Positions 47,131 to 59,600 of a stretch of DNA of 64,000 bases are shown here, piece after piece. The DNA lies in the NCBI GenBank assembly GCA_007115705.1, contig QXEO01000220.1, positions 16,756,213-16,820,212 on the forward strand. Reading direction: 5' to 3'. Position numbers and translations under genes: made by a program. The stretch's first letter is position 1; each line of letters opens with the position of its first letter. A model generated the notes under the pieces. It saw only the letters and a program-made list of their open reading frames with translations, ran no database searches and was not told the origin of the DNA. Origin of the DNA: Dactylis glomerata. Its lineage: Eukaryota > Streptophyta > Magnoliopsida > Poales > Poaceae.

Positions 47131-49699
47131 ATGACTCATGTGATTAGCTTCACAAGAGTATAGAATAGTGGAACTATATTACTACTGAATAAAGTGTGAC
47201 AACACTTACTCTTAATAGTATAAGTTACACATAGGCTTGGGTATATATTGGTGGTATATTAAATTACTCAATTAACTCATTTGTAAATTGAATATTCCAA
47301 CATAGGCCACTAGGGTTTGATTCTCAAGATTTGACCAAACAATGTTTAAATTCTTCTTTGAAGAGTTCAAACTAGTTTTATTTATAGATCAAGAATGGTA
47401 TTTCATCTGAATGGTTTAAGATATCAGTGGCATGGGGTGGATTGTACTACCACAAAAAAAGGGGAACCTAATTGTTTAACCCACACATTACTCAAATTAC
47501 TCAATTGTAATTTGAATATTTTGAACTGGGTCCAAAAAATAAAATGGCATGATATTGGGTGATGTTCAAGATGAACCATGATAGGGTTAGATAGGTATGT
47601 TCATAAAATTCACTTTTGTAGAAGGAATCACATTGAAAAGAATTATAGAATTAATTCTATAATGAAAATACTCAAATTCACAAGTTTGAATTTGAATATT
47701 TACAAATGATTTCAAATAATTTGGACAGTGATGCTACTAGATAGGGTACTGTAATACAAGGTTGCTGCAATTGGATTCATCTCAAAATCATTTTCAGAAA
47801 TCAAATTATGATCAAAATGGTGATTTGAATAAATTTGAATGCACCAAGTTTGTGCATGTATCAACTTTGGTGTTTCTTGATTCTAAAGTGTTCTACAAGT
47901 TTAGAGGATTCCATAGACTACAAATTTGTTATTTTTGGATAAACAGAGCAAAAGATATGAATTATTTGGTATTTAAGTGCCATTTAATTCATTTGATTTT
48001 CACTTCAAAAGTTTGTACAGTAATCATGTGATATTATTGCAAATTTGGATTCTACACATTTATAGGATTCCAGGGACATATTATTTATTATTTTTGGGTC
48101 TGTGGTTTAGAAGATATGAATTTTGGAAGTTTGCAGGAATTTGAAATTGATTTGTTTCTAATTAGACTTTAGTTTGTCCAAGGTTCGACACGTGTCCTGC
48201 TTTGATAGGACTGTACCGGTTCGGTAGGATAGCTGCTCTAGAGCGTTAGATTCTAAGATGATTGGACGGTTCTAAATGTTCCTTACCGATTTGTTAAGTG
48301 TTCTAATCCAGGCGCTAGGATCTGGATCCAACGGTCGGAGAAGGGAGGGAGATGGTTCCTCACCGGCTAGGGTTCTGGCGGTGGATCTCCAGCGAGGTCG
48401 TGGCTCAGGAATGGATGATGGCGATGTTGCAGATGTTCCCGAAGGTGATGGAGAGGCCGACGAGGTGCAGAAGGGCTCGGTGAGGTTGCTCGCTTGATCG
48501 ATGAGTCCAGGTGTTGCCTCCTGCGATGGCGACTGGCGGACAGAGGGATTTCCGAGCATCGGCGACTTCGGTCAAATTCAATCCGTCAAAATGCTGAGAG
48601 AAAAGGAGAGGAAATAGTCTGAGAGGATGCACAAAGAATAGGGGAAGAGAAATAACTAGGAACCAGGGCCTCTTGCTCACGAAGTCGACCGCAAATGCTC
48701 GGATTGACGGCGGCACTGGAAGTTCTCCGGCGAGCAATTTTGACGCACGGGAGGCAATTGGAGCAAGGGAAAAGAGGGGGAACCGGAGAGGCGTACTTGG
48801 GGAATAGAAGGCGTCGGTTATGGAGGCCGTTTGCTCTCGGGATAGCGAGGGGGAAGAGGGGATCAGGGCGGTTCCAGTGCGGTTGGACGTGGGCGAGGCG
48901 GTTGGAGGTAGGGGACGGTTCTGACCAAGGGGTCCCACTTGTCAGGGGAAAAGTGAGATACCATTTCGGGATAGGTTAAATGGGCCGATTCGGTACTGGG
49001 CCGGTGGGCTGCCTCGGTCCACTTATCTTTTCCCTTTTTTTCTTTTTTATTTTTACTCTTTTCTGTTTTCTTAAATCTTTTGTATCTTTTGCATATAAGC
49101 TTCAAATCAAATCAAACCAGAATAGAAAATTTTCTAAAATTCTAAAGAACATTACAAAACAATGAATAACAAGATTTCATATTTAAACAAGATTTTTACT
49201 AAAAGCTTATAAATTTGGCCTAGGGACTTTATTGCATAATGCAAAATAGGGTTAGAGTTTTAAAGGTAAAATCTTTAAACTTAGCAAAATAATATCTTAA
49301 AAATAATCTCTAAAATTATTTTCAGCACTAATTTTGAAATTATAAACTTCATTTAACACAAACCATTTTGTAAGATATTTCCTTTGCAAAATAGCTTTCA
49401 TAGATTTGAATAAATACAACATAGCATTTTGAAATTCTATTTTCTCAAAGGAGTTCTCCAAGGGAAAATAGAAAGTTTGTAGTTTTTCTAACAGACATTT
49501 GAATAAGGGATATTTATAAGAAGCTCTTTTATAAAATGGAAACCTTGGAAGTGAAATAGTTGATTTTGAAGGTTTAATAAAACCTTAGGGAAAAGCATTT
49601 AATTATACTCAAAAAGTTTTAATTCCCTGTGATTTTTCAATCAATAGAAACAAAACAATTTTTTTGTTCCAATTTTTGATAAAAACTTGGGATGTTATA
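47131..49699 (-). repeat. Last block of the long LARD-like LTR (U3/leader side)
   Basis: AT-rich flanks surround a GC-rich centre (about 48300-48960). In minus orientation this is the first 2.6 kb of the LTR. Its terminus is TATAACATCCC instead of TGTAACATCCC. Several short ORFs exist in the GC-rich part in both strands; none carries a recognisable motif. Confidence 0.7.
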
Positions 49700-50168
49700 G
49701 ACTACCACCCTTAAAAGAAAGGGATTTCTATTTTCGTGCCCTTGGGTCCTTAGTTGTGCTCAGTTTTCCCCAGCCACTTAGTTTTTCCTCAGTTTTGCCC
49801 AAGCGCTTGTCTGAAACCCTCACAAGGAGCTCGGACGGGAGGAATCCTGTTTAGTTGACCGTTTGTTGGTGCTGGCAAGTGGGGCCGCTGTTGGTGCCCC
49901 ACAGTGGACACGTCTCCACTTATCCAGATCATCGTGGGACCCACAACTTGTCCACGTTAGCGCGCCGGACCCACAGCTTACCTAAGTGACCATTGCAAAA
50001 TGGGAGCCCGAGCCAGCCCCGCGCCCGTGCCCGTGCCATTGCTTCCCCTTTCTTTCCCCGTGCCCCATTGTTCTTCTTATCCGCTAGCGGCAGCCCTTCT
50101 CCGGCAGGCGGGTGATGTCTAGTTTCTCTTTGACCTCCCATTCTTTATGGCTGCAGTATGGACCCATG
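49700..50168. other. Polypurine-side fragment followed by possible Mutator-like terminal sequence
   Basis: 49700-49720 repeats the internal start of the LARD-like element (GACTACCACCCTTAAAAGAAA) and then diverges. From about 49721, GGGATTTCTATTTTCGTGCCC and the CAGTTTTCCCCAG words resemble grass Mutator-like terminal repeats as I remember them. The matching opposite end is not in the window, so this stays a suggestion. The GC-rich stretch to 50168 has no clear ORF. Confidence 0.35.
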
Positions 50169-50460
50169 CCTTTGACAAGATGCCCTGACTGCCCACGCTA
50201 GGAGCCTCTGAAGTGGTCGATCTGTAAGACGAACGACAACGATAACCGTGGACGTGAGTTCCTTGCATGCGAGAGCTTGCCATATAGAGAGGGGGATAAG
50301 GTTAGATCTCGCTCCAATTGCACTGTTTTCTCTCGATTTTCTTGTTATTCCCTCGAATTTGGGATTTAGGGTTCACGTTGTTGTTTTCAGATCCTGAAGA
50401 AATGCAGGTATTTTGAGTGGATCGATGTGTACATTCAGAGGCTTAAATTGCATGAATCAA
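50169..50460 (+). pseudogene. GRF-type zinc-finger gene fragment, two exons
   Basis: Exon 1 reads PLTRCPDCPR, then an in-frame TAG at 50199-50201, then EPLKWSICKT...NRGREFLACES, ending at 50300. A GT...AG intron (50301-50390, TTTTCAG acceptor) joins in phase 0 to exon 2, ILKKCRYFEWIDVYIQRLKLH. Cysteines at 50181, 50190, 50223, 50268 and in exon 2, with the GREF and YFEW words, match the GRF zinc finger (zf-GRF), a nucleic-acid-binding domain found in plant and topoisomerase/endonuclease proteins. The premature stop and the cut at 50470 by the next LTR make it a pseudogene. Retention of the intron shows DNA-level capture or local ancestry, not retroposition. Confidence 0.75.
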
Positions 50461-50470
50461 TTGGCGCTAT

Positions 50471-53400
50471 TGTAACAACTCAGAAATTTTAATCCAACTC
50501 TTATTGAATAAAGTGCCAAATTTTGGGCTAAGATAAAACTTTTTACTCATTATTTTATGCATACATGTATTCCCTCTTATATGTATTCCATGATTTTATG
50601 TGTGTTATTTTTGCTTGAGCATTGGTTAGATAATCCTAAGTGAACCAACAGAAACAATTAAGAAAGATACTAGGAACCAAAAGAACCAAAACCAAAAATA
50701 GGTAAGAAAGAGATAAAGTTAATAGGATCTAGAAACTGTTAATGACTACACCACTTTGAGCCCTTAAATTAAGCAATCTACAGCTCACCTTCATGTTTGG
50801 CCAGTGAGTTGAGCTTAACCAAGTTGTGAACTAACTCAACCAACAAAGATCCACCAAAATTTCAAACTGGAACCTCACCCAAACTTGAGCCAAAGTTTGA
50901 ATCTGAAACAGAAACCATATCAAATTTGAAATATAAATTTCTGCAAAACTCAACCTTTCACAGTAACAAAAATATGCCTGGGTACCTTATCCAATATGAT
51001 GAGCACCCAAAGTGGAAAAATTTGAAAAATCAAATTTTGAGTTCTTGCGGGCATTTCATCGAACACTGGCAGCAGAAAATCAAATCAAATCAAACTTCAC
51101 TGTGCTGCACTGTTCTAGCTCGCTCCAAGCCTGTAGCCATGCCCTGGGAGGATGTTTGGTCGATGCCAGCCCCCTCTGCCCCGACCCAAGCCCTGGAAGA
51201 AGGAGGAGAAGAGAAGCTAGCACCCCCGGACCCCCCTTTCTTCTTCCCAGCAGCCTGCACGTCGACGACCACCCTGCCCTCGCCAGCGCCGACCCACAGC
51301 ACTCCGCGGCCGAGACCGAAGCCTTCCAGCACGCCCCTGTGGCCGCCGTGCCCTTGGTCGCTCGACGCACATGCCAGGACCCCCGCAGCGACGAGCTTCT
51401 GGCCGAGCTTGTCCCCGTCGCTCCGGCCTATAAAAAGCCCCGCCGATCAAACGCAGAGACGCACCTCATCCCCAGCTACCCCCCAGACATCGCCGCTCAC
51501 TCCCTCTTGCCCTAGTTCGCCATCGCCAGCCTCGCCGGAGCAGCACTGGACGAGCAGAGCGCCGCCGCGTCCGAGCACCTGGGAGCAAGCTGCTTCAGGG
51601 AATCGGAGGAGGAGACGAACCGCCACCGATCCCGCACGTCGCCGACGAGTTCTGCTTCCTCTACGCCTCGCCATCGCCGTCGAACACTCGTCACTGCTCG
51701 CAGGTGAGCTCTCGCCCGTGCTGAGGAAGAAGATGATCGCGAACCGTTCGATCTAGATCCAACGTTAGCGTACCGATTCGGGTTAGTTAAGTGCGCTGAC
51801 AGCGCGACCCCACCTGTCAGCTCCCCTTTGTTATTTTTCCCGCCGAAGCGAAGCGTTTTTGGGCCGGCCCGTTCGGGTTTGCTCAGAAATCGGCCCAGCT
51901 CGTTTCGAATTAGGTCCGAAGCGTTTTTAATTAAATTCCCGCCCTTTTCTTTATTTCAAATCTGTTCCAGATACTATTTTCAAACTTTAATTCCTAGAGT
52001 TCGATAAATCCAAATCTAGCAAATAAATATTCGTTGGAAAGCTTATGAAATACTCTACCCAATAGTCCTGGTTAGATTTCAAAATAAGTTAGGATTTAAA
52101 ATGGTTATGAATAGTGTGACCATAGCTTGTTAATTAATGAAAGATTTCTAGAAAATAATTTAAGCCATCAAAAATCATGAAAATTAAAATGTGAACTTGC
52201 TAATGACCCCTCTTACTGTTAGTCAACACTAATCTACCCCAAACCATATTAGTGTGATCTTTTAGACCCTAACCCAAACCTATTTGTTAGCATAAAATGA
52301 TAAATCACTAGTGCACACTTAGAATTAATTGCCCTCATTACCAATTCACTTAGTGGACCCATCCCACTTAAACTTGTCTTAGTAACCCTAAATCAACACC
52401 AATGCTGCACAAGTGAACCACTTATGCTACTTAGTAAAGAATCTAGCTTGCACACTTGAAGAAAACTTAGACAAAAGACTTAAACTCCAACACCCTAAAA
52501 ATGCAACATGAATGCTTTGGTTAGCAAACAAAGATGTGTGCTTGGTGTGTTGTTAGCTTGGTGAAGTGATGGTGTGCTTGTGTTTATTCGTTATTAGACG
52601 CTAGTGTTGCCGAGGAGGATATTGGAGGGGATTATTATTATCAAGAAGAAGAAGAAAACCCCGGACACTTTGCCAACCAAGGCAAGCCATCTTTTGATTC
52701 ATACTCCCACTACCTAGTTTTAATATTGCATTCTACTTGTTTTAAGTAAATTGCATGATTGAATTGCTAGAGTAGAATGATAGAAGTATATTGATGTCTT
52801 GATTATCAAGAGCATCAAGCTGAGTTTATCCAACCCTAGTTAGGAGTACTATCACTCAATGTAGTTGCTTAGTCGCTAATAAAAGTTGATGCTATCTCTG
52901 GAGGAACCCCATTTGAAAGGTGGTGACTTGAACTTGAAACTTGAAATGGGAGATTGCTCCTACTTGATGGCTTTCTAAAAGAAATTAATATTGACTAAGA
53001 ACTATGAAATATATTTCTCGAATGACAACGAGTGATGTACATGGGATCCAACCATACCGTACGACCACATTACCCCTATATGGGAAGGGGCTTAATCCGT
53101 AGCTTGTTTATCTTAGTATGGGAGGTCTTGCATCAAATCTTCATGGAAGGACTCCACGGGCGGATACTTCTTGACCAGGTGGATTCCACTAACCCGGCCT
53201 CCGGGATGGGCAGAACTAGAGGCGCCGGAGCGGGAATTCCGTATCCCGGGCTCTAGGGAAGGATCCTATACTAGGATGAGCAAGTGAAAGATTTTGTTTG
53301 ATTATCTGAACCTCGCATACTTTGTGTATGTCGAACCGTGGATTTCTCCCGGCAGATGTATCGAATCTTGTGGGTAAAGTGTACCCCTCTGCAGAGGTTT

Positions 53401-54036
53401 TGAAACTATTCGAATAGCCGCGTCCGCGGTCATGGACAGTTGGCTAACTCTACTTGACTTTTGTCAAAGATAAAAAAATGACAATGGTGAACTTGGTGAA
53501 TGACTTGACTTGACCATGATGTTGACACACTTGAAGTTCTTTTAGGATGAACATAGAGAACTAAAACTCTCTTTCCTACAAATGAACATTCTTGGGAAAT
53601 AAACTAGCTTTTGCAAATCAACTTAGTGCTTAGTCCACCATATCAACCTTGCATTTCTACTTCATCCTTTCATTTATACGATGGTTTGCGAGTGCATCCA
53701 ATGTACTCACGGCTGTGTCCCTGGCTATCAACTTGGCCAGAATATGGGGAGGAATACCAAGAGGAAGGGTATGAAGAAGAGTACCAGAACTAAGCTCGTC
53801 TCCGTGAGTCGCCATTTGCCTGTAGGGTGAAGGCATGGGCCGAAGACGTTATTTTCGCTGCTATATTGTGTTGTAATATGACTTGGTCTATATGACCATT
53901 GTATTTGAACCTTCGTATTGTAATGTCTATGGAACTGAGTACCAACTACGTTATGTATATCGCAACAACGGTTCTGGGATTGCGGTGGAATACATAACGG
54001 GCACTTCGAATTTGTATCAAATTTGAGGTCGTCACA
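50471..54036 (+). repeat. Long 5' LTR
   Basis: It starts TGTAACAACTC and ends GGTCGTCACA. A TATA box lies at 51429 and a GC-rich leader follows (51440-51740). The region 53030-54036 matches the old LTR halves at 1-145 and 10581-11753. The 276-codon ORF at 50926-51756 overlaps the TATA box and is Pro/Ala/Arg low-complexity sequence, so I do not treat it as a gene. Confidence 0.8.
51429..51436 (+). promoter_or_regulatory. LTR TATA box
   Basis: TATAAAAA in GGCCTATAAAAAGCCCC, at the edge of the GC-rich leader. It is a strong candidate for the LTR promoter. Confidence 0.7.
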
Positions 54037-54039
54037 AGT

Positions 54040-54052
54040 TGGTATCAGAGCC
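54040..54052 (+). other. Primer-binding site, tRNA-iMet type
   Basis: TGGTATCAGAGCC, three bases after the LTR end, complementary to the 3' end of initiator tRNA-Met. Confidence 0.92.
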
Positions 54053-54251
54053 TAGGCTGACCATAGGAGACCTTAGTTAGAATGGGCGTTAAACAAAACC
54101 TTGATAAAAGAAAGATACAAGAACGGTTGCAAAAATTGCTTAGTCTTTCCTCTCTAGTTGCAAAGTTTTATACATACTTCAGTTTTAGCTTACTTAAAAT
54201 TTTGCACACTTGAGTTGATCACTAACTTGAACTAATTTAAAAAATTTGTAG

Positions 54252-54732
54252 ATGGCCCTGGTATTCACTGAGCAGTACCAGTTGGGCCAAGGTGGCAGCC
54301 TTTGTTTCGAGCGCGACCTCACCACCTTGACCTTGTTCCTGAACCGTTTGTACCCGGAGTTCAAGGGAGCCGTGCTCAATGAGCACCCGGATGGAGAGCT
54401 ACGGTGGCTCATCCAAGCTAGTTGCCGTGGCAAGAAGGGGATGTTGGGTTCTCCAAGGGTCAAGTTTGAGCTTGTGGAGAACACTTGGGCCGATGGTTTG
54501 GTCCGAGCGATGCAGGAGATGCACGCCCGCTTGTGCGGACTGCATGTTGAGGAGGTTCAGGGAGGACGCTTCAAGGACTTTGCTCGGCGTGATGCGGACG
54601 GGCGTCCCGCAAACATGCCCGGGCAGAATGAGCCGAGTACCTACATCGACCACATGGACTTCTTGCTGTACTCCACTCAGCAGGAGGCCGACCGTGCCCG
54701 TACTAGGGCTGTCGTCGTGGTGAAACAACATA
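54252..54732 (+). CDS. Partial ORF of the LARD-like element, unknown function, truncated by insertion
   Basis: About 160 residues beginning MALVFTEQYQLGQGG, 200 nt after the primer site. The frame is genuine up to 54732; the last few codons to the stop at 54740 belong to the inserted LTR. It has FERDLTTLTLFLNRLYPE, ELRWLIQASC and TWADGLVRAMQEMHARL, and looks like a globular then helical protein. I remember similar ORFs after the primer site in other long-LTR grass elements, but no enzymatic domain. A gag-like or accessory role is possible but not shown. Confidence 0.6.
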
Positions 54733-55625
54733 TGCCATAGGATGGCTTAAATGGGGGCCGAACTAGATGCTGGAGGATTCGGGAGAGGGGAACGCACTAA
54801 AAAGCACGACAGAAAGAGACACTGATCTACCCAGGTTCGGGGCTCTCGTAAGGAGATAACACCCCTACTCCTGCTCTACTGATTGTATATATGGATCGAT
54901 GTAGTACACAACAATGGTGCTTCCAAGCTCTCTGCTAGAGAAGGAAGATGAACTATGAAGTGAGAGAGTAAGGAGAGATCAACCAACGTCCAACCCTTTA
55001 CCAGGGCTCCCTATGCCTCCTTATATAGTGGTGGCCAGGGTTACAACGGTCATACAAGACCACAAGACAAGGGCTACACTCCAAACAGGAGCTGGTGGCG
55101 ATGGCAGAGACCCTTGACTTCCTCCCTGATTGCTCTCGATGGGACGCCATATCCCTGTGGCCTTACCATTCTGAGGTAAGCTTGTACTTGTGCACAGTGA
55201 GGGTAGGTAACCTCCACTGTGCACCCTGCCATCTTACTCTGCTACCATGCTTGGATGTTTTCTTCCTTGATTGTAGGGAAATGACACCTTGGTTGACTTA
55301 AGTATCCCGGATATGACCGTTGGCCATACCCAGGACATATATGCCGGACCAACGACCTACGAGGGTCGGGTAATCCGGCCTCCCCTGCTCCTGCACAACA
55401 CACAAGATGGTTAGGCCGGCATATCTGAGTATATGCCGGCACACATATATCAGTATTCCGGCTATACCGGCATATCCAGACACCAGCCGGGATATACATA
55501 TATGCCGGCCTGGCCGATGCTCCTATATTCCGGCTAGGCCCTTTCCGTGATAACCCGGCATAAGTCAATCATGGACCTTGAGTCTTTCTAGTCTCTTGAC
55601 CCTACCGGGGGTCATCACCCCGACA
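54733..55625 (-). repeat. 3' LTR of the Tat element
   Basis: 893 bp. On the minus strand it starts TGTCGGGGTGATGACC and ends CCATCCTATGGCA. The polypurine side is GGCAGCTTCGGGGACTAG. The target duplication should be ACATA (54728-54732). The part at 55300-55570 is dense in CCGGCATAT-type words on both strands. Confidence 0.85.
55021..55028 (-). promoter_or_regulatory. LTR TATA box of the Tat element
   Basis: The minus strand reads CTATATAA followed by GGAGGC; it would direct element transcription leftward. Confidence 0.6.
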
Positions 55626-56089
55626 CTAGTCCCCGAAGCTGCCGAGGTTCCCCAGTCATAACTGTGGAGCCTTGACAGGTTCAACATACCTTTCTTCCTT
55701 ATGTCCCGGCGATCAGATTACATGCCGGCACATCTGCACATATCCCGGCCTCTGTTCCTGTTCCAAAACTTATTCCGGCCGGTCCCGATGGTATTCCGGA
55801 CGGAACATATACTTCGGCAATTAATCCGGCATACAGACGAGCCTTCCTCGAGAAGCCATGTCCGACAGCTTTACATCGAAACTTGTAACTGCCCTGCCTC
55901 CTCGAACAGTCACCCACGATGTGACGGTTCACAGTGCAGCAGTTACTTCTCACCATCATGGCGTCATGGCACGGTTACAGGAACCGCCGCCCCACTCCGT
56001 GCCGCCACGTGGCGCCTCGCCGCAGCAACTGTCGGGGGAGTGGAACACTCCCACGATCCCACGACCCCCACGACCCTTGCCTGCACACC

Positions 56090-56097
56090 TATAAGTA
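56090..56097 (+). promoter_or_regulatory. Candidate TATA box for the antisense gene
   Basis: TATAAGTA in CACACCTATAAGTAGGGCGG, on the plus strand and about 600 bp before the ATG at 56686. A leader intron is possible, with GTGAGA at 56361 and TTGATAG near 56629-56635, but I cannot prove it. Confidence 0.55.
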
Positions 56098-56685
56098 GGG
56101 CGGCGGGGGTAAACTCATCTTTTTACCCCCCACCACCATCGTCTTCCTCGCCTTCCTCCTTTGCCTCCTGCGCTTCACCGCCGGCCCGAAGAGCAGCATC
56201 GCCGCCACAGCCGACCTGCTCCCCGCCGACGCCGACGCCCGACGACGCACGGCATCACCTTTGACGACGCCGCCGCCGCCGCTTCTTCTCCCCGCAGCCC
56301 TGCAGGGAGATTGGATCTTCCTGCACGCTCGCCGCCGCTCCATCGTCGCCGGCCAAGCTCCGGTGAGACCTTCCTCTGTTCTTCCTCCTTCACGCTTCTT
56401 CATTGCTTCTCATTGGTATCCACGCTTGCATAGATCCGCTTCAGTTCCTCTGCTTGTTACTCTTCGGATTCGATTAGCATTGCTAGGCAAAGCTCGCAGG
56501 TGTTCATCCTTAGGAGTTTTTTATCCTTATTTGTTTCCTAATTTTAACTGCCTCGGTAGATCTTCTATTCCTGCTAACATTGGTGAGGGCGGTATGCCGG
56601 AGAGACTAACCTCCCTCTTTTCTCCGGCCTTGATAGGAATAACATCACGGGACTCCGGCTCTCACGCCTTATCCCGGCCACCAAG

Positions 56686-59600
56686 ATGGCATCATCAAGC
56701 ATGACGACTACCTCGGCCTCTGAGGAAGATACCTCGGCCAGAGCTCAAGGACGCTCCGGCTGGGAGGGGTCGGAGGTTACTCCGGCCGAGATATCCTGGG
56801 TCACCTCCACCAGGAGAGTCCCGGAGGGGGTAGCATGCCGGCTGCCAGTAGGAGAAGTTGTGCCGGCACCTGAACCCGGCGAACACGTCGTCTTCATCGC
56901 CCACTTCGAGCGGGGCTTCGGTCTGCCGGTGTCGGACTTCTTCCGGGACTTCCTCAACACTTACGAGCTTCAACCTCATCATATCCCGGCCAACGCCGTG
57001 ATGAGCCTCTCCGCCTTCGCTGCCTTTTGCGAGGGCTATGCCGGCATAGAGGCCATTACTCAAGGCTGGGCGAAGTACTTCCAGCTGCGGAAGCAAGTCA
57101 TCCAAGAGCCGCCCCGGAGCAAGGACGACCCGCCGGAGACGGCCCAGGAAAAGAAGGACCGCCCCATGACCCTCTGCGGCGCGGCCACCATCATGTCCCG
57201 GAAGGGCTCGGACTTCCCCAAGGTGGAGCTCCTGGAGTCTTGCAAGAAGTGGCAGAAGAGCTTCTTCTACGTCAAGAACACCACCGACGAGGATCTCATC
57301 AACCTGCCGCCATTTGTGGACGAGCCACCCTTGGCCATGACTAACTGGACCTACAACCCGAAGAATTCGGTGATGCCGGTGAATGCACTTCACCGGGTTA
57401 AGGGCGAGCTCCGGGATGCCGGCCTTACTCCTAACGATCTCGTGGCATGCTTCATCAGCCGGCGCGTCTCCCCTCTGCAGCGCCGGTCGCACAAGATATG
57501 CCAGATGAGCGGGCCAATGGACCCCACCCGGCACTCCACACATGAGCTGACTCCGGACGACATTCTGCGCCGGATAAAAGATGTCTGCAAGACCTCCCAG
57601 GCCACTTTTGCCTGGGGGCTGGAACCATACAGCCGGGATAGGCCGGCCCCAACGGTAAACCATCTTATCCGATACTTAAAGTCCATGTCCGGCACATAGA
57701 TACTTAAGCCGACATATATCATATTGATCCGACACATATCATATCGATCCGACATACCTCTTCCACCGGCATATTTCCTTGTCTAAATATTTGACTTTGC
57801 TGTTTATACAGAAGTTCAGCTTCCAAACCATGGAGAACTCCCGGATCAAGATCGCGGCGGACCGCACCGTTGCGGATGCTGAAGATCCGGATCATTGGGA
57901 TAAGCTTCCCAGGAACACCCGGGCTGCAGCTGCCATGGGTAAGGGCTCTTCCTCCCGGCATTACACTCAAGACCGGAGTGAGATAGATTCTGACGAGGAG
58001 GTCCTGCTGTACTATGACCCGACGCCACTTGCGTACGCCTTTCCCGAAACACCTATTGCTCACGAGTTTCCAATGCCGTCCTCAGCTATCCCGGACGATA
58101 TTGTCATCGACGCAGCCCCTCTGAACCAGGGACCTCCTTCCACCGGCGGACGTGCCGGCCGGAAGCGAGGTGTGAAGCCCCCGTCCGATATACCTCCGAG
58201 GGCGAAGAGACAGAAGGTCGGCGTGCCCAAACAGAAGAAACAGAGGCCTGTTGCCTCGGGGTAAATTTCCTTTTCTTTGCATTTCCTCCGACATATCTCT
58301 TGTTTGTATTACTGACTTGGTGTTTTCTCTCTTTCAGTGCTCCTCTTGAGCCGGAACAAGCTTCTGGCTTGAGCGGCGACCCGCAGGCTACCAAGCCCGC
58401 TGCACCTGCAACCTCCGACATTCCCTCTGCCAGTCAGACGACCTCACCGGCGCCGGCATCTTCGCCTGCGCCGGACAAGACCTCCTCCCCGGCGAAGGAC
58501 ATTCCTCCGCCGGAACAAGATACCTCTGCCCCCGACGTCCACATGGACTCGGGGGCTCAACAGGAAACCTCGGCTCCTGATGTCCACATGGACACAGGAG
58601 CCCACCAAGAAGCACCAGATTCCGGCGCGCCCACCAGCGACGCCGGCACAACTGAAGACGCCGGCGCAAGCGACAAGAGCGCCGGCACAGACATCAAGGG
58701 CAAAGGCCCTTTAGTGCCGGAAGTCCGGACTTCTCCGGATCCTGCTCCCGCTGGCCCAGATGCACCGGCCGCGCCGGAACAGCCTGCACCCGAGACTCCA
58801 GCACCGGCCAAGTCCACTGCCCTGGCCAAGACCACTGCACCGGCCGAGTCCACTGCCCCGGCCAAGACCGGCACCTTGAAGATTGAGCCGGCCAAGTCCC
58901 GGACCAGCTCTGCTCTGTCCCTGCATCTTGGCAGGGCAGCAACCCGGCCGAGGTACCGGAAAAGCTTCTACGACACCCCAGAACTTGAGGGCCTCGTCCC
59001 TCTTGCGACGAAAAGCGATCAGAGCCTCGGCTCGCTTAAGGAGCAGTGCAACAAGTGGAACGACGCCAGCCAGATGGACACTGCAGACTCAAGGAGCAAG
59101 AAGCTGGCCGAAGCCAAGACCAGCGGCGACCCAAGCGACTTCCTGGCAGCGAAGCCCATACCGATCGCCAGCGAGCTCCTCAGCATCCAGCAAAGACTTC
59201 ACAAGCTGGCCGATGCCACCAACGTAATTCCTTTACATTTACACACATATCCCCAGTCCCCGAAAATGTCGGCTGTCCGGGATATGGACATCCGGGATTT
59301 TCTCATAGTCCTTTAGCTATCTTCTTTTGAATTAACTGCCGACATATGAGCTCGATCCGAGCTTCAAATCCTAGTCACCGAGGGCCCGGATAGGTGCGCA
59401 GCACCTATGCCGGGTCTTCAACAATTTCACATTTCTATTATCTTTCAAATCCTCTTGACCGGAATATAAGCTCGATTCGAGCTTCAAATCCTAGTCACCG
59501 AGGGCCGGGATAGGTGCGCAGCACCTATGCCGGGTCTTCAACAATTTCACATTTCTATTATCTTTCAAATCCTCTTGACCGGAATATAAGCTCGATTCGA

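Larger units (their letters stand above)
22403..49699 (-). repeat. Long LTR (about 4.2 kb without insertions) of the minus-strand LARD-like element
   Basis: The LTR is present in three blocks, 22403-22794, 32264-33501 and 47131-49699. It is split by retrotransposons at 22795-32263 and 33502-47130, each with its own target duplication. The left end is TGTAACGCC. The right end is GGGATGTTATA, which should be TTACA, so the terminal TG/CA has mutated. The last block has a GC-rich leader-like stretch (48300-48960) resembling a transcribed LTR leader on the minus strand. The ORFs there (for example 48405-48938 minus) are low-complexity and unconvincing. Confidence 0.8.
50471..54732 (+). mobile_element. 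LARD-like Gypsy element, 5' part, interrupted by the Tat element
   Basis: A 3.57-kb LTR (50471-54036) is followed by a tRNA-iMet primer site at 54040 and about 700 bp of internal sequence with an ORF. The Tat element cuts it at 54733; the rest is outside the window, so the target duplication (expected to be GCTAT) cannot be checked. Confidence 0.8.

Noticed and set aside
48405..48938. Minus-strand ORF of 177 codons in the LARD-like LTR
   Set aside because: It is low-complexity leader-like sequence with a competing plus-strand ORF and no family motif.
50926..51756. ORF of 276 codons in the long LTR
   Set aside because: It spans the TATA box, is Pro/Ala/Arg low-complexity, and overlaps similar-length ORFs in other frames of the same GC-rich stretch.
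56686..57654. Transposase function for exon 1, as the Pfam nickname suggests
   Set aside because: The PF04195-type domain is named from its occurrence in gypsy-type elements; I see no catalytic triad, so I do not assign transposase activity.
56695..57663. Minus-strand ORF of 322 codons
   Set aside because: It is the complement of exon 1 of the antisense gene. The plus strand has the domain match and consistent splice phases; the minus strand has neither.
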